From Glandiceps talaboti (Eukaryota > Hemichordata > Enteropneusta > Spengelidae): 64,000 nucleotides of DNA. Location of the stretch: NCBI RefSeq assembly GCF_964340395.1, contig NC_135552.1, positions 18,084,181 through 18,148,180 on the forward strand, read 5' to 3'. How positions within the stretch are numbered: the stretch's first letter is position 1; every line of letters starts with the position of its first letter. This document shows positions 1-13,600 of this stretch, piece after piece. The notes under the pieces are model-generated. The model saw only the letters and a list, made by a program, of their open reading frames with translations. It was not told the DNA's origin and searched no databases. Both the position numbers and the translations under genes were made by a program.

Positions 1-1655
1 ACTGAACCCATGAGGGATGGCCCTTACTAGACTTCTTGGGAGACAAGTGTTTGTATACTTAAGAACTATCCAGTATAGATAAAGATTATTATTATTATTA
101 TTTGACTATGCTGCACTTGTTCACTATTTCCAATATTGAACTCATGATGGTTTTCCACTGTTAGCCGTTCAAGTGCTACAAACCCAATTCGGTGAGTCAG
201 CATGGGTATAATAAACATTGTTTGCATCTCTAAAGCTGTTTGCAGTGTCACTGATAACAGGCTGAATAAAACTGATAACAACTGATATAACACTGACCTT
301 AGCTTTGCCTGATATGATTTACTCCTTGAAAATAATCTTGCACTGTGAACTACACTTTTGAATTACAGTGATCATGGAGAGAGAGAGAGAGAGAGAGAAA
401 TAGTTGCACAGTCAAATTCACCACTTGTTCTTTGTTAAAATAAATGTGGGATTTTGACTTGCAAAATAAAAATTAACTCAAACTTTGGGGAATTTGTTTG
501 TGTTGTATTTCATCTTGAACTGTGTTGGTATCACATTGTTTACATATTCTCTCCTCTATTGCTAGTTTAGGTCATTTAGTCTATTTAAATTCAATAGGAA
601 TGTTTGTACAATCATATAGTGAATCAAACTAATTCATGGCCTTCAGACCTATCCATAGACATATTACTTGCATTGGTTTTTGAACTAATGACATTTAACC
701 ATGTTCCACCACTTACATTTTTCTAGACTTTTGATATGTTATTCAGCATAATATTCTGAACAAGATGGACTAAAAATTATTTCTGTTGCAATTACGTCGA
801 GGTTCGGCCTAAATTTCCTAAATTTCCGCTAGACTGACTGGCATAGCAGTGAGTTTCTTGAAGCTATCGTATTTCAGGCCTGCTGGAATCAATGCTTTCC
901 TGTTCTGAAAGGAAATGAAACGCTAGCCGCTAGCTTTTTTAGATTTACATGTAACATAAATTATTAGTAAACTAAACATGATCTCTGGGAATTGTTTTGA
1001 TAAAAAAAAAATGTTACCATATCGGGAAGTCTTGTTTAACGAATTATCATCCTTGGTACTTGCTTTTCTCCGAATATTGTGGAACTGCACTTGTCCTTAA
1101 ACTTTCGGCCAATCATGTTTCCCTACATAAGACCCTGATATAAGAACCGATTTGATTGGTAGTTGCCAGTCTAGCAGACGCATAATCGTGTCAGCATGAT
1201 TGTATATACAGTATAGTTCGAGACAGTCAATGGGACACATCAACCGGAGCGAAGGATATCCAACAACTCTCTTAGAATTGGTTGAATCATAGGCCACTCT
1301 GTAAAACTGTGTTATTATAGAGAACGTGTAACAGTACGCACCAATCAAAGTAAAGGTTATAACGTGTTTCAGGACGACAGGTAATGTAAACAACAAAGCA
1401 GAAAATTGAAGCTATTTTGCATATTTAGTCACAAGTTCGTACATCTGTAAATTCAATTTTAGCTGCAGTGTCGAAGTGTAGAAGATCACTTTAAACATAA
1501 ATTTCAACTTTTGATTTTTGGTAACAAATTGTAAAATAAAGATGTAATCAGGTGTTTGTTTTAATATTATTATTTGTGAACAGCGTCCTGAAAATTGACT
1601 GTCAGACGTTCACGTGCTACACGCCCAGTAGTCAAACCATTTTCTCCCATCCAAA
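1..1655. other. Upstream flank of plastin, no gene recognised
   Basis: No open reading frame here looks coding; those present are short and lack family features. The stretch holds a (GA)n run at about 376-398, an (ATT)n run near 88-102 and otherwise unique AT-rich sequence. The last few hundred bases must contain the plastin 5' UTR and promoter, because the plastin start codon is at 1656. CpG dinucleotides become noticeably more frequent from about 780 to 1930, which would fit a promoter region, but no TATA box or initiator can be assigned with confidence. Confidence 0.5.
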
Positions 1656-4600
1656 ATGGCGGACCACGAGTTATGCGACAGGTATCAAGTTTCTATGGAC
1701 GTTCTTGACGAAATTCGGCAAAATTTTGCAGAGGTAAGATAGTCGATTAAGTGAACACACAATAACACGTAAGCTAAGCGTATATTCAGTTGTACCGATG
1801 CGATAATTGTGTGGAACAGTCAATCACCGATGACGCCGCTCTCGTCAACGCGTAACGAAACTTGTTCGCTGCATGTTGTAAGTAAGTAAGCATGCATGAT
1901 GCAAGCACCGAAGCAGTGTTGGCGGTAGCTGTGGCACCGGTGGTTGACGGTACATATTTATTTAAAAATACAGCAGACCAAACAGCAGGTTTTACTGTGA
2001 AGATACTGTTCGCATTGACTGGTTATGATATCCGTAATATTAGGACTGTGTCATAAAGTTTCTGTACATTTTATTAACCCGTGCTGCGATAATTGAACAG
2101 CCACTGGATTTAATTAAACTGTTTCTATAATATCGTATCGTAGCCAGACGAAACATTTATACACATCAGCAACGGTGGCTGGTATCAATCATGAGTAGCA
2201 GACCGCCTATGTGGATTATGTATCGAAACCCTGATTATGGTTTGGCACTGGTACAAGTTTCATTAGTCATCAGCCATCCTCATTTATGCAGTATTTTCGT
2301 TTTCGATCTATACTTTTCGGTGTAGTAGCAGGCGTTTTTCTAAATTTGCGTGTAGACTGATGTACAACATACTGTACATGATATGACAAAATGTCATTTA
2401 TAGTGATGTCACAACATTTTGCAGGGTAAAATAAGTATGTAGTCATAGGTAACATGTATATATGTTTACATAACTGTAAAACAATGACAATAGTGTGATT
2501 GACACAATTGTTGACACAGTGGTTTAGTGATATGTGTTATATTCAGAAAAAACTTAAAAAAACTAACACTTCTGCTAGTTCATACTGGAAGAACAAAACT
2601 ATTTTTATATTCCTTATCTATAATATCTGTTGAATACACATCACTGATGACTTAAATGAAATATCTTGATGCACATAAACTATGTATAAAGAATATGTTT
2701 ATTAAGATTTCTCACTATCATATAAAATGCTAGCAACTGTAATAATAGTTGAGGGGTAAAAATTAGATTTAGGAAACACTTTGACCACTTATAGTCTCAG
2801 ACTAGATCATTGATGTCAAAGTTTATGCAGGTCTTGTTTTATTTACATATACAGATAATGAACACATACCATAATTAAAGTCTGTTGCCAGTTTTTTACA
2901 TATATCGGGACTGCCCCTCCATGAACCTGATATCAAACCCGGTAACAGCTGTATACCTGGGCTTGCTGTAAGTTTCATTTGGAAAGTCAGTGAGAGTGGA
3001 AAGAAAACTAGTGGTTGTAGGGTTTGTTGGTTTGTCTGCTTATTTTATCACTATTGACATTTATGATAGCAGAGATTGTTTCTGTGCATGAACTGTCATA
3101 AAGTATTGACATAGCACTTGTCAGTTTGTAGTCTCAGACATTCCGCTCTCCTGACATACAGGTGACATTCTGGGTAGATCCTTATCTAGAACATTGAATA
3201 TTTAAATTTAGTTGTCTTTAAAATGTCTTTGACAGTGTAAAGATGGTTTCAAGACATTTTAATACATTCAAACTCAGTCGCAAATTGTAATTGAATGTGT
3301 GTACACGTCATCGTATTGATAAAAAATTCACATAATTTGATGGTAACTCAAGAAAATTAAAAATATGAATGACATGGAAACAATAGTTGTACAGCAGACA
3401 ATGAAATGTCAGTGAGTATTCAGCTGTAATGAATTCTGTTGATGTTTTGTTTCAATGGTAGTTCAGTATGTGTGGTATGAGTCTATGACATAATGTAGCT
3501 AGGGTACAAGTACTGAATGGTTCTGCTAATGAACTTTGTTAGGTCAGACTACAAACACAAAATCCTTTCATTGAATACAAAGACTATATATGCGTGAAAT
3601 AGTCTTTGAGAAGTAATCAAAGCTGATTTGTTGTGTGCTGCAGTGAATAAAGAATTAACTTGGTTGGTTTGTTAATAGGTGGCTGTCATTACCAGTCTTG
3701 AACTACTGTTGAATACACAAAGACTGAGAGTTAGGCTACCTTTTATGGTCTCTGTCTATACTGACACTATTCACAGCGAAAGGACTTCTGTCAAAACTCC
3801 ATTTGCAGTGACTGTATTTGGTACTTTCCATATAATTTTCATGAAAGCTTATGACAAGTATTCTGATATGCCTCCCTGTGAAAAGGCTTTGATTACAAGC
3901 ATATTAATTAAACTCAACTGTCGTGCTCACATTATTCACTGCATTATAGTGCATATCAAGTCATGGGAAAATACTGTTCCATTATTTTATAAGCCATGAC
4001 AATACGCAAGGAGCTAGATTGAAGGTGGTAAAAATAGTAGTTGAAGAATTTAAGATCTTTCAGTATGAATTTGATGAATAGAACGTTTGTGAACCCAGTA
4101 AACAAAGAATGACATAATGGCTTCCGTGAAAGGAATATACTTCCTCAAGCTTGCCGAGATAAAATAATGGGTGGGGCTGAAGGTGAATGGCTGCACTGTA
4201 AAGTGATATTTTCTGAAGGTGTGTTCAATAGGTGCTGTTGTTCAGGTGAACTCAATAAAATTTAGTATGGCGTTAAAAGAATGCAGGCAAGGAAAACACA
4301 CAGTGGTGTCAGTTTTGTGGTAGAGAATAATGGCCGAAACTGAGCAATCAGATTTAACCTTGCAGTCTCCACTTCAGTTTGGGATTATTTTTAGAGAACT
4401 TGTTTACATCTAGCATATAGCATTAACAGGGAATTATGCTGTATTAACGACTTTTTCATTGTGAGTTATAGAGATAAGACTTGTTAGATGTAATATTAAT
4501 GTAAATCATTATGTAAACAATAGTGATAGCAGAGTGATATTTACTCTAATATTACACCTACACAAATAATACAAATATACATTATGATTTCATGAAGGAG

Positions 4601-7600
4601 AAAGGGTGGGGTAAGGGCAGAGTCCAGTTGTGTCTGAGAAAATGAAATAGACAGAAATCCAGTATACTTATTGCTTTATGGATAGTTTAGCCATTTGAAA
4701 GTAATCATTGAGAAGGTGAAACATAAAATTTTGCTTCATTTTTCCCCCCCCAAACTACGACTTGTTGTCATTTGAAGAATTGTTTGAGGTGATACATGTA
4801 GTTGTCTTCAGTGTTTGTTTTTAACCAAATCCTAAATTTAAAAATATAATTTCTTAAGTTTTAATATATAGATGTATGTACTTACATTTATATGGTGATA
4901 CACATTGAAGAAAAATTGTTAACCAAGAAGAACTGACAAATTTCACTAAGGGATGCTAGAAGTGAAGGTATTACAAACACAGATTTCTACCTGGTTTAAT
5001 ATTTATATTCTATGAAACTGAATGGCATAAGTCCTGTCTAATCATTTTGTGTATGTAAAAAAAATAGCAAATTATGATGTTGTTCAGATCGAATTTCACT
5101 TTAATTGTGTCCAAAATGATGAAAATTAAGTTATTCAGTAAATCAGTGACTAATATGCATCAGGAATCCGTCAGAAATCAGGATAATTCTTTGTATAAAA
5201 ATGACAATAATCCATGGAATAAACTAATCCGGATATACACAGGATATTTGTTCATTTCCATGTATTGGTTGACAGGATATAGTATCCTGTGCTATTTCAA
5301 AACTGGCTGTCACACTTATAGAGTATGACTCATTTTTCCTTGTCAAAACAGCGTTTGTCAACTTCCCTTCAGCAGTTCATGTAGAAACACTGTTATAATA
5401 ATATCATTATTATTTACATTCAATATAACTTTTATGTGAGCGTTGATGTCTACCGCCATTCCTACTGTAAGATTAATGTCAGTAAGAAGAGACAGAATGC
5501 TGCACTGGTATTGAAATAGAAGCCTGTTTAGCTGAGTCACTGAAGAACAATAAATCTGTGTATCTGTAAATGTTCAGGAGTGACTCAATGCAAGTGCTCA
5601 GCATCAAAGGCCATTAAGATTTATATCTGTACAGTGTCTCTGAATTATAGTTGATGACCATAGCCAGGAATCCATTACATATTTTGTAGATCATCTCGGT
5701 ACAAAATTTTAAAAGCCATTGATATAGATCAATCTGTTAGATTCATCTGAATAATATTTAAGAGCCATAGAGTTTGACAGTCTAAGTGAAAGCCTTACTT
5801 GAGATATGGTGTATTTAATATTTAATACCTACATGGCACATGCCTAGAATTTGTTGTCATCATTCCTGACAGTATACCTATCTAAATCAATGTTAAATGC
5901 CATGCAGCTGGCCTAGTAGTAGTAGTAATGTAGCCTAATAGCCAGTGCCATGGAGTGATGCAGGTCACAACCTATTCAAAGACAAATGCTTTCTTATAGG
6001 GGTGGGTCAAGGTTATGGAGAGAAAGACTTAGCTGTATTATACAAATACCTGTAAAGTGCAGTACAGTGTAGCCTTCTGTCTGTTGCCTGCAGCATGTGC
6101 AAGGAAGTCTAGTCGTGAGAAAGTAAAGAAATCACAGCCAAAATATTGGGTTTCCTAGTTGATTGTTGCATTTTTTGATAAGTTTATGTTTTGTTATGTG
6201 TACTATGTCCATGATCAGAGTCCATTATTATGGTGCAGCAAAACCAATCATTTCATAGTAAAGCGAAATATACAATGAATTAAAATATTTAAGAAATCTG
6301 TTAAAATCATCAGGACATTTCTCTCAAGGTTTAATAACAACCCTGTCAAGTTGTTTGCAATGCATGCGGTATCATGTATTTCTATGATGGTAATCCTCGA
6401 GTATACAGATTTGCATGCTGAGCACCTTTCACCTCTTTCTAAATTTGGAAACTTGATTGCTCAGTGATGAGTTGTAAATGTTATCACCCTAGGATTTATT
6501 GAAGTGTAACACAATTTGTCAAAATGTTTTGAGCCCAGGATAAAAAAAAATGTACAGTTTCTACTTGTAATCTAGTATATTGCAATTGTATTGATAGTCT
6601 GTGGTGCATAATTCACAAACTAAAACTTGTTATTTGCTGAAGAATACAGTTGGTATACATGGAATAAAGCAGATTATTTATATAGACAGACAGTTGGTTA
6701 GACAGTTGGTCTACTCCCAGGGTAGTAGTAGTATATTGTCATGCTTGGTCTGTAATAAATTACTTTTGACTTATCAGAACCATTATTCACATCTCCAGAG
6801 TACAGAAAAATGGAAAATTACAATTATGCAGGGACAGCCCACACTGTTAATTACCATGGCAACCAATGATTATTATGATGTATGTAACCTGGGTAATATT
6901 TCACCACTTATAGTGCATAAGTCAATTTAATATTGAGAGCTAAGTGAATTTCATGAAGAAATGCAGAGTAGCTGGATGATTTCAATAATGTGTCAAGTAA
7001 GGGATATTGGCTGAGGTGTTTTATCCAGTAATGGTGGCACTTCTTTTGTCTAGTGAAGTGACAGTGAAATGCAACTGAAATAGTTACTTTTATGAAGGCC
7101 ATGCAGGCAGCTTGTTTGTCAAAGTGTGTATTAGTCAGACATGTCAAGTCTTGTCTCACATTGGTATGTGTATGCAATTGCAAGTACAACTTCCTAGTAA
7201 ACCCCAAATTTATGATCTCCCTGGATTTCAAATACCTCAGATTATATTGATAGTGTTTTGAAAGGACAGCATCAAGTACTTAATCTGAAAAGGGTTGAAA
7301 ATACAATGCACAGTTCTATCTAAAGTAATATACTGTCTAAAATTACCATAGCGTGTACATGCTGCTATTTAAAAAGGTGACTTAGAAAGTGGTTTCAGAT
7401 TATGCTTTTCAATTTTATATGATTCAAATCTGTACAAATTGAAAGTAACTTACAATGTACATATATGTGTGTGTATAGTTGTTAGATGTTACCATAAACA
7501 GTTAATTTGCATAGAAAACAGAGTGTTTGATGTGAATACAAGGGCACAGGTCAAGGAAAGTATTTAAAACAAGTCAACGTACTACCACCTGACTAACATA

Positions 7601-10600
7601 CAATATATCAGCCCACCTTACAGTTAGTTATATGGGCTAGGCCAGCCAGCAGGAAGCTAAAAACAATACCCTATTTTCTGTATTGCTGTATTTCACCATG
7701 CAGGAATGTATCTACCGGTAATACATGTACACCATACAGACGTGTGTCATATTATTCAATATTAGAAGATCTTGATTCTTTCAGGTTTTACAGACACTTG
7801 CAGATAGGAGCACAATGTTCAGTGATGTGTGTGTCATGTTGTAATCAATACCAGATAATGATACTTTTGACCAGTTTCTACATTTACTGTTGAAATGCTG
7901 TCACAATTGTATAACTGTATAACTCCCATCGAAATATATTCGTTGACAGTTTGTGTTGTAGTTTATATTACAATGTGCATCACCTCATGTTTGAAATGAA
8001 GTCAGAATTTGAAATGAATCGATATTGAGAAAGATACATGTACATAAATAACATATGGGTCACCTTGATATACCTATCATTACCTTATATGGTAATGTCA
8101 CATAGGCCACAGCTGATTGCACTCAAGTCAAAGTTTCATGGGTTTGGTGGTGAACTTTTTAATGTTTGGACTCAACCTTGTTGATAACTTTAATACTACA
8201 CCGACCATTGCTATCAATGAGTTGATGATCAAGACAGTTGGAAGCTAGGGTGGAGTCTTATTCTGACAGGTGTTGGTGGGGTTCAGTCTGAGTAGGGGTC
8301 ACCTGGTATCAGTTTTTATTATCAGCGCTGAATAGAGGTGGAGCATGAAATGAGGCCATGACTGTACACAGTAACTTGATAACAATACTTAACAAGTTCT
8401 TAATGCAAGGCGTTGCCGTGAAATAAATCAAATTTTGTAAATGGTACTGAATGGAAATACATTCTGTTACTAAATGTAGCTAACTTAAAGAGCGTGTTGA
8501 AGGCTTGAATGAAGTAGAAAGAATAATGCAGTATTAATCACATGGCAGTGAAGAAGTTAATGCTATAGTTTTAAAAAAACTATGAAACTTGTCTTTGCCA
8601 CATATTTGCCCTATGTGAGTTGATTTATGGCTGTTATTTGCTGTTAGTCATTCAAGCATTTCATGAGTAATAAGTTTTTCCTGAAATAAAAAAATGTTTA
8701 CTTTCACATATCGCTTAATTTTTGTTTAATTCTTGAAACTTAAAAAAACGCACTACATGTATCAAATGTTTAAACAGTCTCTATTGATAGCATGCAGGAG
8801 TTGTTTGTCAGCACACAAAAGGAGAAACACATAAAGGTGTTATAGATCTAGTTACATATGCATGTCATTGCTTTCATCACACATAGTTATGTGTGGTCAA
8901 AGCTATTCATAATTGGTAGTGGATCTAGTTACCTGTGCATGCATTTGACCCTTTCTGTCATACACACAGTTGTGCTGCCAATGTACATATAAGGTGAATG
9001 CAGTGACCTCACTTGCATATGATATATATAAGTTGTACATAGAAACATTGTGTGTTGAAGCACAGGATATGGCTTAATGTAAGAAAATAGATAGAAATGG
9101 AAACTTTATTTTGTTTAGGTCACAGTTTGTGTTTGAATAATTGTGTATAATAAATAATGAATGTACAATGGTAGGTATAATATAAATACTTGGGTGACTG
9201 TTATGGCTTCTGACTGTACCACCATATATCACTATATGGCTGTGTCAGCTAAAAACAAACAATTCAAAATTCCACTGCTGTGGTCTTTAAACTTTGTCTA
9301 TATTACTACCTACTTAAAAAAACTGACAGAATACCATTGTTTCTCCAATGAAAAATAGTGAAAGGAATGATAAAATTATGTTTAAGAATCGGTCTATTTC
9401 ATGAGCAGATGGCAATCTTATGTATGTATTTTTCTACAACAGAAATTGACAATACCAAAGGCAAAATTATTGTTTCCATGACAACAGTTTATTACCATGC
9501 GACCATTTGTATATGCTTAAAACATTGCCATTACTTATGAAAAGAAGTACAGCCTGGTAAAACAAGGTATATTTCTGATGTGGAGTTACTTTTCATGTCA
9601 AAATCGTACTTAATTTTTTCTCTCCATGTGATACAGCTAAATAATATAGTAGCATTTACTTGTTTCCAGTGCCAACCCATCTTATCGAAGATTCCAAACA
9701 GTCAATGCAACACACCAGATACAAAATATGTGACACTGAGTCCGCTCCTATCAACCAGTCAATGCAATCAGTTACAAGAAATAATATGTATAAAATTACA
9801 TGTAAACCCATAGTGTCGTTTGTAAGGCACCAAGGTTACATTGTAAGTCTAGTCTGTCAGATATGACATTCATGCCACACTGTCAGCTACCACACACATG
9901 ATAGGCTGAACAACACAACATATGACATTCATGCCACACTATCAGCTACCACTCACCTGATGATAGGGCTGAACAACACAACATATCTTACAGTCTGATT
10001 TCGTGTCCTAAAAAGAATATTGGTCACTTTGTTCTTGAATTATATAATTACTGTGGTGGGTTTATACTTTCATTTTTGTTAGAATTTAATAGTTTAACAT
10101 TTATTCCAGTCCAAACTCTGTCCTTGTGTTCCCTTGGTTAAACCTATGTGTTCATGGAGTTGCTATATATCATAGGAGATGTACGTGGGTGAGGATGATG
10201 TTTTGAATGTTTGTGACAGCCTTACTTGCATAGATCTTTATAATATAGCAACTTCAGGATCATCTGTGGTTGAATCAATGCCCTGAAAACTACTGGATAT
10301 AGACCAGTTCTAGGAGGAGGTTTGCCATCATTTCTCTGTAGTTTTCAGCAAACCTGGTTTGAAAGATTATATTTACTTAGTGCAAGCCAATACATGAAAG
10401 ACGATATTGGTTGAAGACATCTTTAGTTCAAAAAATGTTTGCTTTGTATACATGTCTTTTTAACTTAACAGTTGACATAAAATGTAAAAATCCATACTGG
10501 CCTTCAAGACACTACACATATGGATTACTCAATGTCAGGGAATGAAATTGGCTGTAGACTACTTAAAAATACAATGTTTACCTTGTCTAGTTGTACATAC

Positions 10601-13600
10601 TAAAGTAGTTTTAGAGTGGACATGTTTATGTGCAATGTCAGAGTGTATACTGTCCCATATTACATGTAACAAGGGAGTGAATTTTCCCAGTGCCCATGTC
10701 TGTACATGTATGTTTGATTATATAATGGAACCACAACTGCTACCCTTAGAATTCTACTGCTCAAGTTCTACTTCTAATCACCATCCACATAACTAATAAA
10801 TCAAATTCAAAAGATATCATCAACTAACTCATACCATTCATTTAACTAACAAATTAAGTCCAAATGACATCATCAACTAACTATATCACCTTTGAAATAC
10901 TTACATTACAGTTGTCACTTCCCTATCCCCTTTTTCCCTTTTGTACCATGTTTAAATGATAACATAATATATATATGTAATTCTTTGTTGTTGTTCATCT
11001 AATGACATGTTCATATACATTGCAATACACTAACTTTCTTCTTACTGTTTTCCAGGAATGCGTTCACTTGATAATGTAAATTGAAAGTATTTTGTTGTCA
11101 TGTGGCCATCTCCTTCCATAGCAAACGCTATCAGTTGTATGCAAACTGTTCCTTCCTTGCTAGTGACTAATATCTTCACATCCTTTTCTGTGTTAACTGA
11201 ACTGCTTTACTAACCACCTTATACATTGACATGTCATGATATACCTATTACTTGCTTTCACATTGCATGTATGTGTATGAGAATGTTGGCTGTAGACAGT
11301 GTAGATATCTACCAGTAGAAATGTGGGCATGTGTTTCACAGTTTGTGCAGGTGTATGTTGCTGTGTAATGTGTGTGCATGTATACAGTACTTATAAACTT
11401 GTAAATTGAAGCTTTCGATATTTAATCCTGTAACCCTGTGGTTTCTAGAAGTCCATGTAAAATTTGATTATACTGTATAAAATATTACATTAGCCTATTA
11501 GGGTTTATCACAGGATGATTCATATTCTAGAGTATGTCAGTTATTATACTGATGTATAATTTTGAAGTCTTCATTTCAGCAATTCTACATGATGACTTTC
11601 TGCAACAAAATGAAAATGAAAATGAAAACCTAGCATGACTTCTTTTCATCATGAGTCTTTTGATACAATGTTATAAACCAAGTAAAAATGGAAATCTGAA
11701 TAAATATCTGCCTCTTCCTGTCAGCTCTTGAAAAGAAAGTGATTTGTAGACATATCCTGTTGAAACAAAACACTTCCATGTGTCTTTTATGAGACAATAA
11801 CTTTGAACATTACATAGAAACGTGACTTAGAAACTTGTACTTTCTCAATGTAAACTTTGCACAAGATTTTCACTTCCTGATCTTGACCTTTGACCCATCA
11901 TGAATCAAATACCCACTTAACTTTAGTTTTATTAGGTTTCTTGAGAACCCTAGTTTTAAACAGACTTACTTGGCAACTGAGAGATGAAATGAGCTAGGAA
12001 ACAGAATGTTGGAATGTAGTAAAAATTATATTATTCTAATGTATTCAGTGTTTTCGCTGACGATTTTTTTGCAATTTTTGGCTATAGAGAAAGTGAAATA
12101 AGGAAATACATGGCAATGAATGGGAAAGGGAAAATCTTGTAAAATTTATGGAGTAACAATTGGAAAAATCGCAAATCAAATTTATGTTCTAGTACGATCA
12201 CTTTTTTTTTTGCTGAGATGTTGGAAAGGAAAGGAAAATCTAGACAATTTTATTTTCAAAATATTTCTTTTATGTAATTGTATATTCAACCAAGATTTGG
12301 AGGACAATGCTTGTAAATTGTACAGAGAACGTTAATAACCAAAGTTTATACTGACTCACCACCTACAACAGGAACACTACACATGTTTACTGAGAATTTT
12401 GATCGTATGTTGTGTGTGGGGTCACAAGGAGTTCAGATAATCATTGAACTAAATTTTTTACTGACTTGACATCTATCACAAAAGCATTAAAATTGTATAC
12501 CGAGAACTTTTGATAATGTGTAGTGCGTGGGGGTTACATAAAATTTATATTGTAAATTATTTACGTCAACTTTCACTAGTATGAAAACTGATATCCCTTT
12601 TGAATCAGAACAATTCGATAGAATAGCTTTCAACAGTAACACATGTATTATCAATTCTATGTTATCTTGCATTGAACATTGGTTCACACTTTCAGTTAGT
12701 GGTTCATTACATACTAAACCAATTGGTTCACACTTTCGGTTAGTGCTTCGTTATATTCTGTTAGACAAAAATGGAATTCTAGGACCTTTGAATTCACATA
12801 ATGATAATTGTCAGCTTTCTGGTATCAACAATATCTCTCAAAAGCAAAGCCCCGGGATGAAAATAATATTTCAGTGAAGTTCTATTTGTATTGATTTTGA
12901 TTGAAATCTCAATGAAAATAGTGTAAAAATGGCCCAGCTAATAATATTTCTGTTATATACCAAGGGTATTATCAGCTGAAATTTACCAAATTTGTATTAA
13001 AATGTAATGAGATAAACATAATTCAGGAAAAGTACTGTCATATAAATTTTTTTTTTTTTGAAAAACCAATCTCCCCATTGATCTAAATGTTTTTTCTCAT
13101 TTCTGTTAGAAAGGGGTCACACATACAAAACATCAGATACCCTGCAGCTTTTTCTTTTCAAGAGAGACCTTTTGTGGAAAAAAACCAACTAGTTGGTTGA
13201 ATAGAATGGGTTTTATTTTCATTGCTAATAGAAGAGGCAGATATTAAAAAAAACTGGTTGTAGAAGTCAGTCTATGGTTTCATCATAGTTTTATATGAGG
13301 ATAAAAGACTACAGTGCATTAATATAGTGAAAACATACAGTACCAAAAATAGTGAAAATAAAATGCTGGTGGTATGAAATAGATGGAAGGCTGAGTGAAA
13401 TGATGATATGTACATGTATATATTTATACATGTACCATATCATATGTATTCCTAACTTAGACAGGATGTGTGTGTGTTATGCAATGTGTGCATACAGTAT
13501 AAGAGATAAATTACTTTATGTGTTAATCTGTCTAGACAATGTTTTGTATTCTTGTCAGGTTATAATGGTATAAGAATTCTAACCACAGTCATATACACAT

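Noticed and set aside
66-1396. Minus-strand frames at 66-293 and 1097-1396
   Set aside because: No homology, no splice context, and typical of chance frames of this size.
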